Below, in pieces: positions 31,970 to 41,891 of a stretch of DNA of 64,000 nt (position 1 is its first letter; the number at the start of each line of letters is the position of its first letter). The DNA is taken from the NCBI GenBank assembly GCA_021730105.1, contig CP072538.1:248001-312000 (forward strand), written 5' to 3'. The position numbers and the translations under genes are program-made. The notes under the pieces are model-generated. The model was not told the origin of the DNA. It did not search any database and saw only the letters and a list, made by a program, of their open reading frames with translations. This DNA comes from Candidatus Ruthia sp. Plio_17_S18. GTDB lineage: Bacteria; Pseudomonadota; Gammaproteobacteria; PS1; Pseudothioglobaceae.

Positions 31970-32353
31970 ATGATAAATAAAACACTAGGTCTTGTCATAA
32001 CATTTGCATTAGTGGGTAGTGTAATGGCTGGTGGGGATGATCGTGACATGGGGCCTGTTGAGCCAATTTTTGATAAAGTTGTGGTGAAGAGTGAGCACAA
32101 TATTGATACAATGACATTGACTGACACTTCCAAGGTGATTGGCCAAACTACAACTGGCGCTACAGCGACAATAGCAGCACATGAAGCTTGCAAAGATATG
32201 TTTAATTTATCTGATGCCAACATAGAAAGATTCAAACAGGCACTTGCGAGTAGGTTCTTGTACAATACAGGCCCACTTGATGGAATGGGTACATTATTCT
32301 CACCAAAGAGATGGGAAGATTATTTTTCCTGTGTAAAAAATCATCAAGAGTAG
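31970..32353 (+). CDS. Small exported protein of unknown function
   Basis: A 127-aa protein with a convincing signal peptide (MINKTLGLVITFALVGSVMA, cut before GGDD). The mature part is acidic and Thr-rich in the middle (TTTGATATIAA) and contains two cysteines, one in HEACKDMF and one in YFSCVK, which could form a disulfide in the periplasm. A GGAG ribosome site and a strong terminator flank it, so it is a monocistronic gene. I recognise no family. Confidence 0.7.
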   Translation: MINKTLGLVITFALVGSVMAGGDDRDMGPVEPIFDKVVVKSEHNIDTMTLTDTSKVIGQTTTGATATIAAHEACKDMFNLSDANIERFKQALASRFLYNTGPLDGMGTLFSPKRWEDYFSCVKNHQE

Positions 32354-32368
32354 TACTCATTAAGTTAT

Positions 32369-32397
32369 AAAAAGCCCGATACAAAGCGGGCTTTTTT
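32369..32397. terminator. Bidirectional rho-independent terminator
   Basis: The stem AAGCCCG/CGGGCTT is followed by a T-run on the plus strand and preceded by an A-run, so it can also end minus-strand transcripts. It lies between the exported-protein gene (plus) and frr (minus), which converge here. Confidence 0.85.
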
Positions 32398-32424
32398 ATT
32401 AATTGTGATTGTTTCAAGATTGGA

Positions 32425-32982
32425 TTAAATTTCTAACAGAGAGTTTTCTTTTTCGCCAAGTTTGGCCTCTATTTCCTTAATATGTGCATCAGTAATTTTT
32501 TGAATATCATATTCTGCTTTTCTAGCCTCATCTTCTGAAATTTCTTTTTCTTTTAACAGTTCTTTAAAATCAGAATTGGCATCGCGACGAATATTGCGAA
32601 TAGCAACTTTAGCTGTCTCTGTTTCATCTTTGACGACTTTTACCAATTCGCCTCGACGCTCTTGGGTAAGTGGTGGTAAAGGAATGCGCATGACTTGCCC
32701 CATGGTTTGTGGGTTAAGTCCTAAATCTGATGTCATAATGGCTTTTTCAATCACAGCCACCATGTCCTTTTCCCATGGAGACACTTTAAGTGTGCGTGAA
32801 TCCTCTGCACTGATATTGGCCACTTGGGACAGCGGTACCATAGAGCCATAATAATCCACATGAATTTGTTCAAGTAGTGATGGGTGAGCACGACCTGCTC
32901 TAATTTTACTAAAAGCATTCTCAAGTGAGGTGACACTTTTATTCATTCTGTTTTGCGCGTCTTGTTGTATTTCATTTAACAT
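32425..32982 (-). CDS. frr: Ribosome recycling factor
   Basis: Frr, with EF-G, splits post-termination ribosomes. The 185-aa protein has the three-helix bundle plus the beta-rich domain II signature: [26 protein letters not shown], the IRNIRRDAN segment and [16 protein letters not shown]. The first codon is 3 bp after pyrH, so pyrH-frr form an operon. The usual upstream rpsB-tsf genes are not here. Confidence 0.97.
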   Translation of the reverse strand: MLNEIQQDAQNRMNKSVTSLENAFSKIRAGRAHPSLLEQIHVDYYGSMVPLSQVANISAEDSRTLKVSPWEKDMVAVIEKAIMTSDLGLNPQTMGQVMRIPLPPLTQERRGELVKVVKDETETAKVAIRNIRRDANSDFKELLKEKEISEDEARKAEYDIQKITDAHIKEIEAKLGEKENSLLEI

Positions 32983-32985
32983 AAT

Positions 32986-33699
32986 TTATTTCCTTACGAT
33001 AGTGCCCAAAGGCTCGCCTTTTAAAATATCTAACAATGTATTTGTGTTTTCTAGCATGCTGAATACACAAATTTCCAAATTATGTTCACGACATAGTGCA
33101 AATGCAGACACGTCCATAATTTGAATATTTTTCTCAATTGCTTCATCAAAACTTAATGAATCATAACGTTTTGCATCGGAATTTTTAATAGGGTCGCTAG
33201 TATAAATGCCATCTACTTTGGTAGCTTTAAATACAATATCTGCATCAATTTCAATAGCGCGTAATGCTGCGCCAGTGTCAGTGGTAAAACATGGGCTGCC
33301 TGTGCCTGCACAAAAAATGACGACCCTGCCCTTATTTAAAGCTTGTTTAGCACGCACGTGGTTAATCGAATCACACACACCACCACCAATTGAAAAACCA
33401 GACATGACCAGCGCATCAACCTTATTTTTTTGACAAACATCTGCAATAGCAAGTGCATTTATAACTGTTGCTAACATACCCATATGATCACCAGTAATAC
33501 GATTCATGCCAGCTTGTGCGAGTGCTGCACCTCTAAAAATATTACCCCCGCCAACAACAATTGCTATTTCAATATTTTGACTAAGTACTGATTTGATAAT
33601 ATCAACAACTTTGTTTAGCGTTACTGGGTCAATTGTATGTTCAGTGCTGGCCAAGGCTTCACCACTGAGTTTTAATAAGATACGTTTGTATTTACTCAT
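32986..33699 (-). CDS. pyrH: Uridylate kinase
   Basis: UMP kinase converts UMP to UDP. Family motifs are [33 protein letters not shown], and [20 protein letters not shown]. The frame allows a Met two codons upstream (33705), but [14 protein letters not shown] matches the usual N-terminus. It is divergent from uvrA across about 80 bp. Confidence 0.96.
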   Translation of the reverse strand: MSKYKRILLKLSGEALASTEHTIDPVTLNKVVDIIKSVLSQNIEIAIVVGGGNIFRGAALAQAGMNRITGDHMGMLATVINALAIADVCQKNKVDALVMSGFSIGGGVCDSINHVRAKQALNKGRVVIFCAGTGSPCFTTDTGAALRAIEIDADIVFKATKVDGIYTSDPIKNSDAKRYDSLSFDEAIEKNIQIMDVSAFALCREHNLEICVFSMLENTNTLLDILKGEPLGTIVRK

Positions 33700-33782
33700 T
33701 AACATGCGCTAAAAGTCATAATATTGTGGTTATTTTACCTGTCTTGGTGGTTATAATTGATCCTTTGTACGACATATTTTAT

Positions 33783-36103
33783 ATGGATCAAATTAGTATT
33801 CGTGGTGCCAGAGTCCACAATTTAAAAAATATCGACATTGACATCCCTAGAAACAAGTTAGTTGTGATTACTGGTTTGTCTGGTTCGGGTAAATCTTCAC
33901 TGGCTTTTGACACCATTTATGCAGAAGGGCAACGTCGTTATGTAGAATCTTTATCGGCTTATGCTCGTCAGTTTTTATCACTCATGGAGAAACCTGATGT
34001 TGACCATATTAAAGGACTCTCTCCAGCCATCTCTATTGAGCAAAAGCCACCTCACACAATCCACGCTCAACGGTCGGTACAATTACAGAAATTTATGATT
34101 ATTTAAGGTTGTTATTTGCTCGTGCAGGCATTCCTAAGTGTCCAAAACACCAAATTAATCTTGAAGCTCAAACCATTTCTCAAATGGTGGATGGTATTGT
34201 CAAACTACCAACGGGTGAGAAAATCATGTTGCTATCACCCATTGTACAAAATCGCAAAGGCAACCATGCAAAACTATTGGAAGAATTAAATCACCAAGGT
34301 TTTTTAAAAGCTAGAGTTGATGGCGTAGTTGTGTATATAGATGAAATGGAGGTGCTTAATGGCAAAGTTAACCATACTATTGAAATTATTATTGATCGTT
34401 TGAAAATACGAGAAGACATGACTTCGCGCTTGTCTGAATCGTTAGAAACTGCGCTTAATTTGAGCGCTGGTTTGGTACGAGTTGCATCTATGGAAGATGA
34501 ACCATCTTGGCAAGAAAAGGTATTTTCTGCTAAATTTTCTTGTGTTGAGTGTGGATACTCATTAAGTGAATTGGAGCCTAGACTTTTTTCATTTAACAAT
34601 CCAGTTGGCGCTTGCCAAACTTGTGATGGATTGGGTGTAAAAGATACATTTGATGAGCAAAAAGTCGTGGCCAATCCTAGCATGAGTTTGGCAGATGGCG
34701 CTGTTTATGGTTGGGGACGCTCAAATGCTTATTTTTATCAAATGCTAATATTGGTAGGCAAGTATTATGGTTTTAGTATTGAAACCCCTTATGAGCAATT
34801 AAGTGAGAAGCACAAAAAAATTGTTCTTTATGGTGGTGGTGCAGATGATATGGACTTTTCCAAAATAAAAGGACGTAAGGGTTGGTTTAACAAAGCCAAG
34901 CCATTTGAAGGCATTATTCCAAGGATGATGCGTCGTTATGAAGACAGTGAGATTCGCAGTGTTAGAGAAGAGCTTTCTAGTTATGTGGTGAGCAAGGATT
35001 GTGGTCAATGCCACGGTGATAGGTTAAATGAATCGGCTAGAAATGTATTCATTGATGGGCAAAACTTATCAAGCATCACCAAACTTTCCATTGCTTATAT
35101 TTATGATTTTTTCAAAGGATTAAAGCTGGAAGGGGCTAAGGGTAATAATCTTAATAAGGTTGACTTGTCTATCCCTGTGGGTGTATTAACTTGTGTGACA
35201 GGTGTATCTGGCTCTGGAAAGTCAACCTTAATTAACGACACTTTGTATGCTTTAGCGGCTAGGGAGCTTAATCGCGCACAAACAATGCCCGCTGAATATG
35301 AGTCAGTTAAAGGTTTGGATTATTTTGACAAAATTGTCAATATTGATCAAAGTCCAATTGGACGCACACCACGCTCTAATCCAGCCACTTATACAGGCGT
35401 ATTCTCATTAGTTCGTGATTTATTTTCACAAACTTTAGAAGCAAGAACGCGTGGTTATAAAGCAGGGCGTTTTAGTTTTAATGTTAAAGGCGGTAGATGT
35501 GAAGCGTGCAAGGATGATGGGCTAATTAAGGTAGAAATGCATTTTCTACCAGATGTTTATGTGTCATGCGATGTGTGTAAAGGCCAGCGTTACAATCAGC
35601 AAACTTTAGAAGTGCTTTACAAGGGGAAAAGTATTGCACAAGTGCTTGACATGACCGTAAAACAGGCTTGTGAATTTTTTCAACCCATGCCTAAAATTAA
35701 ACAAAAATTACAAACTTTAATGGATGTTGGGCTTTCTTATATCACCCTTGGACAAAATGCAACCACTTTATCTGGTGGTGAGGCGCAACGCATTAAATTA
35801 GCAAAAGAATTGTCAAAAATGGATACTGGACAAACGCTCTATATTCTTGATGAACCAACAACAGGCTTGCATTTTCATGATATTAAACTTTTTCTGTCAG
35901 TTATTAATAGGTTACGTGAGCGCAACAACACCATTGTGATTATTGAGCACAACCTTGATGTTATTAAAACTGCAGATTGGATTGTTGATTTAGGTCCTGA
36001 AGGGGGTAATAAAGGAGGGCAGATTGTTACATTCGGCACACCAGAAGAAGTGGCTCAAGTGAAAGGGTCGTACACAGGTGAATATTTAAAAGCTTACTTG
36101 TAG
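33783..36103 (+). pseudogene. uvrA: UvrA excinuclease subunit with a frameshift and a large internal deletion
   Basis: UvrA recognises DNA damage in nucleotide excision repair. The gene opens normally ([11 protein letters not shown], Walker [10 protein letters not shown] at residues 31-39). In the A-run at 34042-34045 the frame slips by one base; the downstream frame reads [21 protein letters not shown], the conserved continuation. Later, FFKGLKLEG passes directly into AKGNNLNKVDL (about 35115-35145). The whole stretch that in E. coli holds the first LSGGEAQR signature, its Walker B and about 165 residues is missing. NBD2 (GVSGSGKST, LSGGEAQRIKLA, LDEPTTGLH) and both zinc-finger cysteine sets remain. 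Total about 774 codons against 940. The Met19 codons upstream of 33783 are discounted because [10 protein letters not shown] aligns with the family start. Confidence 0.9.
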
Positions 36104-36829
36104 TTTATCTTTAACTTCATTTTTAATCTGCAAATCAGTTAATGTGTAGGTGTATTTTTTGTTGCCTTTATTTTGTTCTATCAATACAGGTAAATATTGA
36201 TATTTGGGTAAAAAGTAAGCTTTTATACTGTTATTATTAGTATTTATTCTGTTAACTTTAATGGCTTTAACAGATTGGTTGTTGATTTTAAGCAAGTGTC
36301 CATTGGTTCTTTTGTATTTATGTTGCTCGATTGATTTTCCATTGGCCACTTGGTAGGTAAATATAGATTGCTTAGGGTTGTGCTCTAAATCGAATGACAA
36401 AGCTAAAAACAAACTTAGCGGATCGACGATGTTACCACCTTTAGAGTGCCAAGTGTTAATTTTTGGTTGGGTTTTAGTGAGAATAGACACAACAGTATGA
36501 TTTTTTGAGTGGATATCAATGGCATAATTTTTAATCAATTCTCCGTCTTCTTGTTCTATGATTTGGTAATGTATGGCATCAACACCTTGGCGATTAGCAG
36601 ACAAAGTAGAACTTGCTGCTATGGAATAGTCTTTTATAAAGGCTGCAAGCCCTGAGGTTCTGGCATTTGCAGTATAAAAATAATGTTTATCTAGTTTTTG
36701 TAATGTTTTCACTTCCTCGGCTACTTTAAAACCGTTAATTGATAATTTATAATTGGCAGTATGTGCTTTTAAGGCATACGTTGTGTGGTTAATTAAGATT
36801 GTGAATATAATTAAAGCAAGCACTCTCAT
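36086..36829 (-). CDS. DUF3108 periplasmic protein
   Basis: A 247-aa protein with a signal peptide (MRVLALIIFTILINHTTYA). The mature domain has YKLSINGFKVAEEV and GLAAFIKDYSIAASS, typical of DUF3108. This family sits beside purN/purM in many gammaproteobacteria, as here (its start overlaps the purN end by 4 bp). The role is unknown; the beta-rich fold suggests an envelope function. Its 3' end overlaps the convergent uvrA relic by 18 bp. Confidence 0.8.
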   Translation of the reverse strand: MRVLALIIFTILINHTTYALKAHTANYKLSINGFKVAEEVKTLQKLDKHYFYTANARTSGLAAFIKDYSIAASSTLSANRQGVDAIHYQIIEQEDGELIKNYAIDIHSKNHTVVSILTKTQPKINTWHSKGGNIVDPLSLFLALSFDLEHNPKQSIFTYQVANGKSIEQHKYKRTNGHLLKINNQSVKAIKVNRINTNNNSIKAYFLPKYQYLPVLIEQNKGNKKYTYTLTDLQIKNEVKDKLQVSF

Positions 36830-37437
36830 AAGACTTTTCCATCTAGTGTGGCGTGATTTTTTTCAAGTTTTAGCCTGCCTTGTGTAAACCAATGAATGAC
36901 TTTGGGGAATAATTTATGCTCTTCAAGCAGAACACGCTTTGCCAAAGATTCTATTGTATCTGTATCAATGACATCAACACTAGTTTGGGCAATAATCGGA
37001 CCTCCGTCAAGTTGTTCAGTCACAAAGTGAATACTAACACCATGCTGACTTTCTTTAGCTTCTATGACTCTTTGATGGGTATTAAGCCCTTGAAATTTTG
37101 GCAATAATGAGGGATGAATGTTGAGCATTTTGCCTGAATATTGGTGCGTAAATTTAGCGCTTAATATGCGCATAAAGCCAGCAAGAATAACAATCTCAGG
37201 ATTGTATTGATTAATAATGTTGCTTAACGCTTGGTCAAACTTTTCTCTGGATGAAAATTGTTTATGGCTTAGTGTGTGGATAGGAATGTTTGCACGTTCA
37301 GCACGTTTAAGCCCATAGGCATTGTTTTGATTGCTAATAACTGCTTTGATGTCTAGGTCAATAGCAGTAGAATGATCAATAATTGATTGTAGATTTGAGC
37401 CAATACCAGAAATTAAAACAACGCCATTCATGCTCAA
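36826..37437 (-). CDS. purN: Phosphoribosylglycinamide formyltransferase
   Basis: PurN adds the formyl group of 10-formyl-THF to GAR in purine synthesis. The 203-aa protein shows VLISGIGSNLQSII (substrate phosphate loop), AGFMRILSAKF, and the catalytic region NIHPSLLPKFQGLNTHQR with later HFVTEQLDGGPIIAQ. It is translated with purM (9 bp upstream) and DUF3108. Confidence 0.95.
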   Translation of the reverse strand: MSMNGVVLISGIGSNLQSIIDHSTAIDLDIKAVISNQNNAYGLKRAERANIPIHTLSHKQFSSREKFDQALSNIINQYNPEIVILAGFMRILSAKFTHQYSGKMLNIHPSLLPKFQGLNTHQRVIEAKESQHGVSIHFVTEQLDGGPIIAQTSVDVIDTDTIESLAKRVLLEEHKLFPKVIHWFTQGRLKLEKNHATLDGKVL

Positions 37438-37445
37438 TATGCAAT

Positions 37446-38447
37446 CTAAATAATAACTTGATTGCCTTGATTGTTTGTAATTTCACCCACTAGCCAAGCG
37501 TGTTCGCCTAATTCGTTTAAGTGTTGAATAGCACCAGTGCTTTGGTCCGTTGGCACAATAATAACCATGCCTATGCCACAATTAAATACTCGATACATCT
37601 CCATCATATCAATATTGCCATTGTTTTGTAAATATTGAAAAATACTGGGTAGTTGCCAAGAGTTGGTGTCAAGTTTTGCGCTCAAGTTTTCAGGCAATAC
37701 TCTAGGAATGTTTTCCAACAAGCCACCACCTGTAATGTGTGAAATAGCATGTACTGAGAACTTTTCAATCAATGATAATACTGATTTTACATAGATTTTA
37801 GTCGGTTCAATTAGTGCGTTTAATTGCGCATCAGTCGGGTCTGATTGCGCTAGAACTTTACGTATTAGTGAATAACCGTTAGAGTGCGGGCCTGAAGATG
37901 CCAAGGCAATGATATGATTGCCTTTAGTGACTTTGGTGCCATCAATTATTTTATCTTTATCAGCAATACCCACACAAAAACCAGCAAGGTCATACTCTTT
38001 ACCTTGGTACATGCCCGGCATTTCAGCTGTTTCGCCACCAATTAAAGCACATCCTGATTGCTTGCAGCCTTTGCCAATGCCATAAATAACAGATGTGGCT
38101 AGCTTGATATTTAATTTGCCTGTTGCATAATAATCTAGGAAAAATAACGGCTCAGCGCCTTGAACAATTAAGTCATTCACGCACATGGCAACTAAATCGA
38201 TACCAATCGTATCATGCTTATTTAACATTTGTGCCACTTTAAGTTTAGTGCCAACTCCATCTGTACCTGAAATTAGAACTGGGTTTTTATATTTACGAAT
38301 GGGTAATTCAAACATCGCACCAAAGCCACCAAGACCAGCCAACACCCCAGGTCTGGTGGTTGATTTAGCAATTGGTTTAATTTGTTCAATCAGCACATTA
38401 CCTTTGGTAATGTCAACGCCTGAGTCAAGGTATGAGAGTGATGACAT
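37446..38447 (-). CDS. purM: Phosphoribosylformylglycinamidine cyclo-ligase
   Basis: PurM closes the imidazole ring to give AIR. The 333-aa protein has the signatures [53 protein letters not shown] and [14 protein letters not shown]. It heads a purM-purN-DUF3108 operon and is divergent from the phosphotransferase gene; a TATAAT occurs at 38461 in the shared region. Confidence 0.96.
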   Translation of the reverse strand: MSSLSYLDSGVDITKGNVLIEQIKPIAKSTTRPGVLAGLGGFGAMFELPIRKYKNPVLISGTDGVGTKLKVAQMLNKHDTIGIDLVAMCVNDLIVQGAEPLFFLDYYATGKLNIKLATSVIYGIGKGCKQSGCALIGGETAEMPGMYQGKEYDLAGFCVGIADKDKIIDGTKVTKGNHIIALASSGPHSNGYSLIRKVLAQSDPTDAQLNALIEPTKIYVKSVLSLIEKFSVHAISHITGGGLLENIPRVLPENLSAKLDTNSWQLPSIFQYLQNNGNIDMMEMYRVFNCGIGMVIIVPTDQSTGAIQHLNELGEHAWLVGEITNNQGNQVII

Positions 38448-38501
38448 GACAGTTTTTCCGTATAATTAATTTCTTTTGAATGATTTTTAGCAAATAAAAA
38501 A

Positions 38502-39065
38502 ATGAGTTTTTCTTCATTGCCTAATGCGCTTTCAATTTTACGCATTATTTTAACAGTGCCAGTTGTTATGACTTTGTTAAATCATCAATATTTTTTGGCA
38601 ATGGTGCTGTTTTTTATTGCAGGCATTACTGATGCACTGGATGGATGGATTGCTAAGCGCTACTCCTTCCAAAGTAGATTAGGTTCTATTTTAGATCCAA
38701 TAGCAGATAAGTTGCTACTGGTCAGTAGTTTTGTGGCTTTATACGTGATTGGATTATTGCCACTGTGGTTATTATTGTTGGTTTTTTTACGTGATTTTAT
38801 GATTGTTTCAGGTACAGTTGGATGTTTTATCGGTTCAGGCACATCTAAAAATGATTTATTATCACCCTCAAAACTTTCAAAAATTAATACTGTATTGCAA
38901 ATTGCACTGGTTTTATTTTTGGTGATGGTGCAAATGTATCCAGTCTCACCACAATATAGCACTATTTTCTTTATTATTATAGCCACCTCAACCGTGCTTA
39001 GCGGTGCAGATTATGTGTGGATTTGGGTTGAAAAAGTTATTTTGCAAGAAAAAAAAAACTTGTAA
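38502..39065 (+). CDS. CDP-alcohol phosphatidyltransferase (PgsA-like)
   Basis: An integral membrane enzyme of 187 aa with about five helices. The CDP-alcohol phosphotransferase motif DG-x2-A-x8-G-x3-D-x3-D is present as DALDGWIAKRY...GSILDPIADK. Enzymes of this family make phosphatidylglycerophosphate or related lipids. The substrate cannot be settled from sequence, so no symbol is given. It overlaps hda by one base; this pairing near purM is common in gammaproteobacteria. Confidence 0.85.
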   Translation: MSFSSLPNALSILRIILTVPVVMTLLNHQYFLAMVLFFIAGITDALDGWIAKRYSFQSRLGSILDPIADKLLLVSSFVALYVIGLLPLWLLLLVFLRDFMIVSGTVGCFIGSGTSKNDLLSPSKLSKINTVLQIALVLFLVMVQMYPVSPQYSTIFFIIIATSTVLSGADYVWIWVEKVILQEKKNL

Positions 39066-39739
39066 TGAATCAACTTGGATTACCACTTTCATTAAATTCA
39101 AAAATGTTATTATCCAATTTTGTTGGCAAGAAAAATCAACAAGCCCTAGATTTTGTTAATCAATTATTGACTCAAAAAGTCTCAGATGTTGTCTTTATTT
39201 TAGGTGCTAAATCTAGTGGTAAAACCCACTTATTGCAAGGTTGCGCTTTTAGTGCACTAGATGAACAACTAGATGTTATTTATATTGATATAAAGCAAGA
39301 GTTGCCAGAGGGAGTAGTAAGTGATTTAGTGCCTGTTGATTGGATTTGTATTGACAATGTTGATTATTTAAGCACCACCCAACAACAAGCGTTATTCGAT
39401 TTATATAACAGAATTAAACCAACCAACACCAAGTTGATTATTTCTGCAAGCGGTTTGCCTAGTGAGTTAAATCTATTTCAAGATTTAAAAACACGCCTGT
39501 CTTTGGCAGTTACTTTCACACTGGAAACACTCAATGATGAGCAAAAAATTCTTATTATTGAGCGCAAAATGGCGAATATCAATATCAATATAAATAGTAA
39601 AGTGTATCATTATTTGTTCAAAGTTTTTTCACGTGATTTGAACGATGTTTTGAGCGCAATTAGTATTTTAGATAAAGTATCACTACAGAGAAAAAGTAAT
39701 ATTTCCATTCCCTTTGTTAAACAAATATTGGGTGTTTAA
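39065..39739 (+). CDS. hda: DnaA regulatory inactivator Hda
   Basis: A 224-aa AAA+ protein like the ATPase core of DnaA but without its DNA-binding domain. Hda, with the beta clamp, triggers ATP hydrolysis by DnaA to stop re-initiation. Visible are an N-terminal clamp-binding type motif (QLGLPLSL), a Walker A-like GAKSSGKTH, a Walker B-like WICIDNVDYL and an arginine-finger region DLKTRLSL. It converges with the next gene, overlapping by 4 bp. Confidence 0.88.
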   Translation: MNQLGLPLSLNSKMLLSNFVGKKNQQALDFVNQLLTQKVSDVVFILGAKSSGKTHLLQGCAFSALDEQLDVIYIDIKQELPEGVVSDLVPVDWICIDNVDYLSTTQQQALFDLYNRIKPTNTKLIISASGLPSELNLFQDLKTRLSLAVTFTLETLNDEQKILIIERKMANINININSKVYHYLFKVFSRDLNDVLSAISILDKVSLQRKSNISIPFVKQILGV

Positions 39740-40143
39740 GGTTTTTTCCTAAATTTGAATTGTGTAATTCTAGGCATGAGTTTTGAGAAGGGAATGTTTT
39801 TAAAATCCATATATGTTTCTTCTATAATTTTTACCAGATTAGATATGTCTTCAATTTGATTATTGTTTTCAGTGTTAAGAATTTCTTGCAAAGCCAACAA
39901 ACCACCCATTTTAATTTTTGATTGCTGCCCGACTGATAAATTATTTTGATGGTGTGTATTTAAGACAAAATCGCTATTATCGCGCAAATGAGCATACAAC
40001 GATTGGCATTGCTTGGAAGACAAGCCATCCAAACAAGCGCCAAATTCTTTTTCTGCAATGCAATCTTTTGAGCCAAATTTACAGCCGCATCTACCACTAA
40101 GTATTAGGTGGGAAAAAGGGCATGTATAGTGTTTACTAGGCAT
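39736..40143 (-). CDS. Cysteine-rich conserved hypothetical protein
   Basis: A 135-aa protein whose N-terminal half has cysteines at CPFSHLILSGRCGCKFGSKDC, then GACLDG and KQCQSLYAHLR. It continues with a helical region that includes KIKMGGLLALQEIL. I recall similar proteins of unknown function in other sulfur-oxidising gammaproteobacteria. The cysteine spacing could bind a metal or Fe-S cluster, which is an inference. No signal peptide or membrane helix is visible, so it is cytoplasmic. Confidence 0.6.
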   Translation of the reverse strand: MPSKHYTCPFSHLILSGRCGCKFGSKDCIAEKEFGACLDGLSSKQCQSLYAHLRDNSDFVLNTHHQNNLSVGQQSKIKMGGLLALQEILNTENNNQIEDISNLVKIIEETYMDFKNIPFSKLMPRITQFKFRKKP

Positions 40144-40239
40144 AACAATAAGTGTTTTGTGTCTTTATAGATGATAAAGATATTATAATCTAAACTTTTA
40201 TTTTACTTGTGCTGGTTTGTTAGTAGCATCAAACATTCT

Positions 40240-41640
40240 ATGAATTACTTGCCTATTTTTATTGAGATTAAACAAAGACCTTGTCTGGTTGTTGGTGGCG
40301 GTGATATTGCTTATCGCAAAATCAATCTTTTGTTAAAAGCTCATGGGCAAGTAACTTGTATTGCAAAAAGTAGTTGTAAAAATGTGGATAAATTAGCCAA
40401 TGACAACAAAATTACTTATCTTGAAAAGAGCTTTGATCCATCTGATATTAAGAGGCAAGTTTTGATTGTCTCAGCGACAGATAACACCAGTCTTAATAAG
40501 CAAGTGTCTGAGCTAGCCAGTCAAAATAATATTCCCGTTAATGTGGTTGATTCTCCAGACTTATGTACGTTTATTATGCCTTCAATTGTGGACAGATCGC
40601 CAATTGTAATTGCTATTTCATCAGCAGGAAAAGCGCCAGTTTTAGCACGTTTAATCCGTGCAAAACTAGAAAGCACATTGCCACATGCGTATGGTAAATT
40701 GGCAGAATTAGCGGGCGATTTTAGAGACAAAGTTAAAGCAAAATTTAACAACATTGAAGATAGGAGATACTTTTGGGAAAAAGCCTTTTCTGGCATTATT
40801 GCTGAAAAAGTATTCTCAGGTAAAGTATCGGAAGCCAAGGTAGATTTACAAGCACAACTTGATAGCACTATTAAATCCCAAGTGGGTGAAGTGTACTTGG
40901 TAGGTGGTGGCCCTGGTGACCCTGATTTGTTAACCTTCAGAGCTTTGCGCCTTATGCAACAGGCAGATGTTGTTTTGTATGACCGTTTGGTTTCAGAAGG
41001 TGTGATGGAGTTGGTTAGGCGCGATGCACAATTGATTTATGTTGGCAAAGAGTGCGATAACCATGCTGTGCCACAAGGAGACATTAATCAATTGTTGGTA
41101 GATTTGGCTAAACAGGGCAGAAGAGTTTGTCGTCTTAAAGGGGGGGATCCTTTTATTTTTGGCCGTGGTGGTGAAGAGATTGAAACATTGGCTGAAAATG
41201 ACATACCTTTTCAAGTAGTGCCTGGTATTACAGCAGCTTCTGGCTGTTCTACTTATTCAGGCATTCCATTAACGCATAGAGATTATTCACAATCTTGTCG
41301 CTTTGTAACGGGGCACTTAAAAGATGGTAGTATGAATCTGCCTTGGCACGAACTAGCGCTTGAACAACAAACCATTGTATTTTATATGGCACTTAATGGT
41401 GCTAGACATTTATCAGAACAATTAATCATACATGGTATGCGCCCAGATATGCCAGTGGCATTGATTGAAAAAGGCACAACACCTGAGCAAAAGGTTTACA
41501 CCGCAACCCTAAAAGAATTACCAGATTTGGTAGAAAATGAAACCATTCATGCCCCCACTTTGATTATTATTGGTGAGGTGGTGACATTAAGGGAAAAACT
41601 GAATTGGTTTGATGCTAAGTCGACATCGTCTAAAAAATAA
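40240..41640 (+). CDS. cysG: Sirohaem synthase (CysG)
   Basis: A bifunctional fusion. The N-terminal part has the NAD-binding motif VVGGGDIAYRK and acts as precorrin-2 dehydrogenase and ferrochelatase. The C-terminal part is uroporphyrinogen III methyltransferase with VYLVGGGPGDPDLLT, GRRVCRLKGGDPFIFGRGGEE and GIPLTHRDYS. Product: sirohaem for sulfite reductase; in sulfur oxidisers also for reverse dissimilatory sulfite reductase. Start set at MNYLPIFIE (40240), which aligns with other CysG. The frame is open 33 bp upstream. Confidence 0.95.
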   Translation: MNYLPIFIEIKQRPCLVVGGGDIAYRKINLLLKAHGQVTCIAKSSCKNVDKLANDNKITYLEKSFDPSDIKRQVLIVSATDNTSLNKQVSELASQNNIPVNVVDSPDLCTFIMPSIVDRSPIVIAISSAGKAPVLARLIRAKLESTLPHAYGKLAELAGDFRDKVKAKFNNIEDRRYFWEKAFSGIIAEKVFSGKVSEAKVDLQAQLDSTIKSQVGEVYLVGGGPGDPDLLTFRALRLMQQADVVLYDRLVSEGVMELVRRDAQLIYVGKECDNHAVPQGDINQLLVDLAKQGRRVCRLKGGDPFIFGRGGEEIETLAENDIPFQVVPGITAASGCSTYSGIPLTHRDYSQSCRFVTGHLKDGSMNLPWHELALEQQTIVFYMALNGARHLSEQLIIHGMRPDMPVALIEKGTTPEQKVYTATLKELPDLVENETIHAPTLIIIGEVVTLREKLNWFDAKSTSSKK

Positions 41641-41649
41641 TAGTAACTA

Positions 41650-41680
41650 CAAACCTTACTTATTTGGCAGGTAAGGTTTG
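41650..41680 (+). terminator. Perfect 10-bp hairpin after cysG
   Basis: CAAACCTTAC pairs exactly with GTAAGGTTTG across an 11-nt loop, ten bases past the cysG stop. No T-run follows, so it is not a standard intrinsic terminator. It may stabilise the mRNA end or act with Rho. Confidence 0.45.
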
Positions 41681-41689
41681 CGCGTAAGT

Positions 41690-41805
41690 GTGGTTATTTA
41701 GCACCCAATTTTTTTTGCAATAATTGCTGCACCTAATAGTAGTGAAATCATAATAATAACACCAGTCCATTGCTGGTACGACGTTATTAACTGTCATGCG
41801 TACCC
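41690..41805 (-). other. Possible small membrane-protein relic
   Basis: On the minus strand a short stretch reads WTGVIIMISLLLGAAIIAKK then stops, with stop codons just before it. It looks like one transmembrane helix left from a lost gene. Nothing else supports it. Confidence 0.2.
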
Positions 41806-41821
41806 ATTCATGTTTTTAAAG

Positions 41822-41850
41822 TCGTTACTATAACATTAATTAGGTATAAT
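41822..41850 (+). promoter_or_regulatory. Putative tRNA-Leu promoter
   Basis: TATAAT at 41845-41850 lies 41 bp before the tRNA. The -35 hexamer is weak. Confidence 0.4.
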
Positions 41851-41891
41851 TTCAAATCTTCAAATTCCCTGAGAGGGAGTTAGATTCACAT

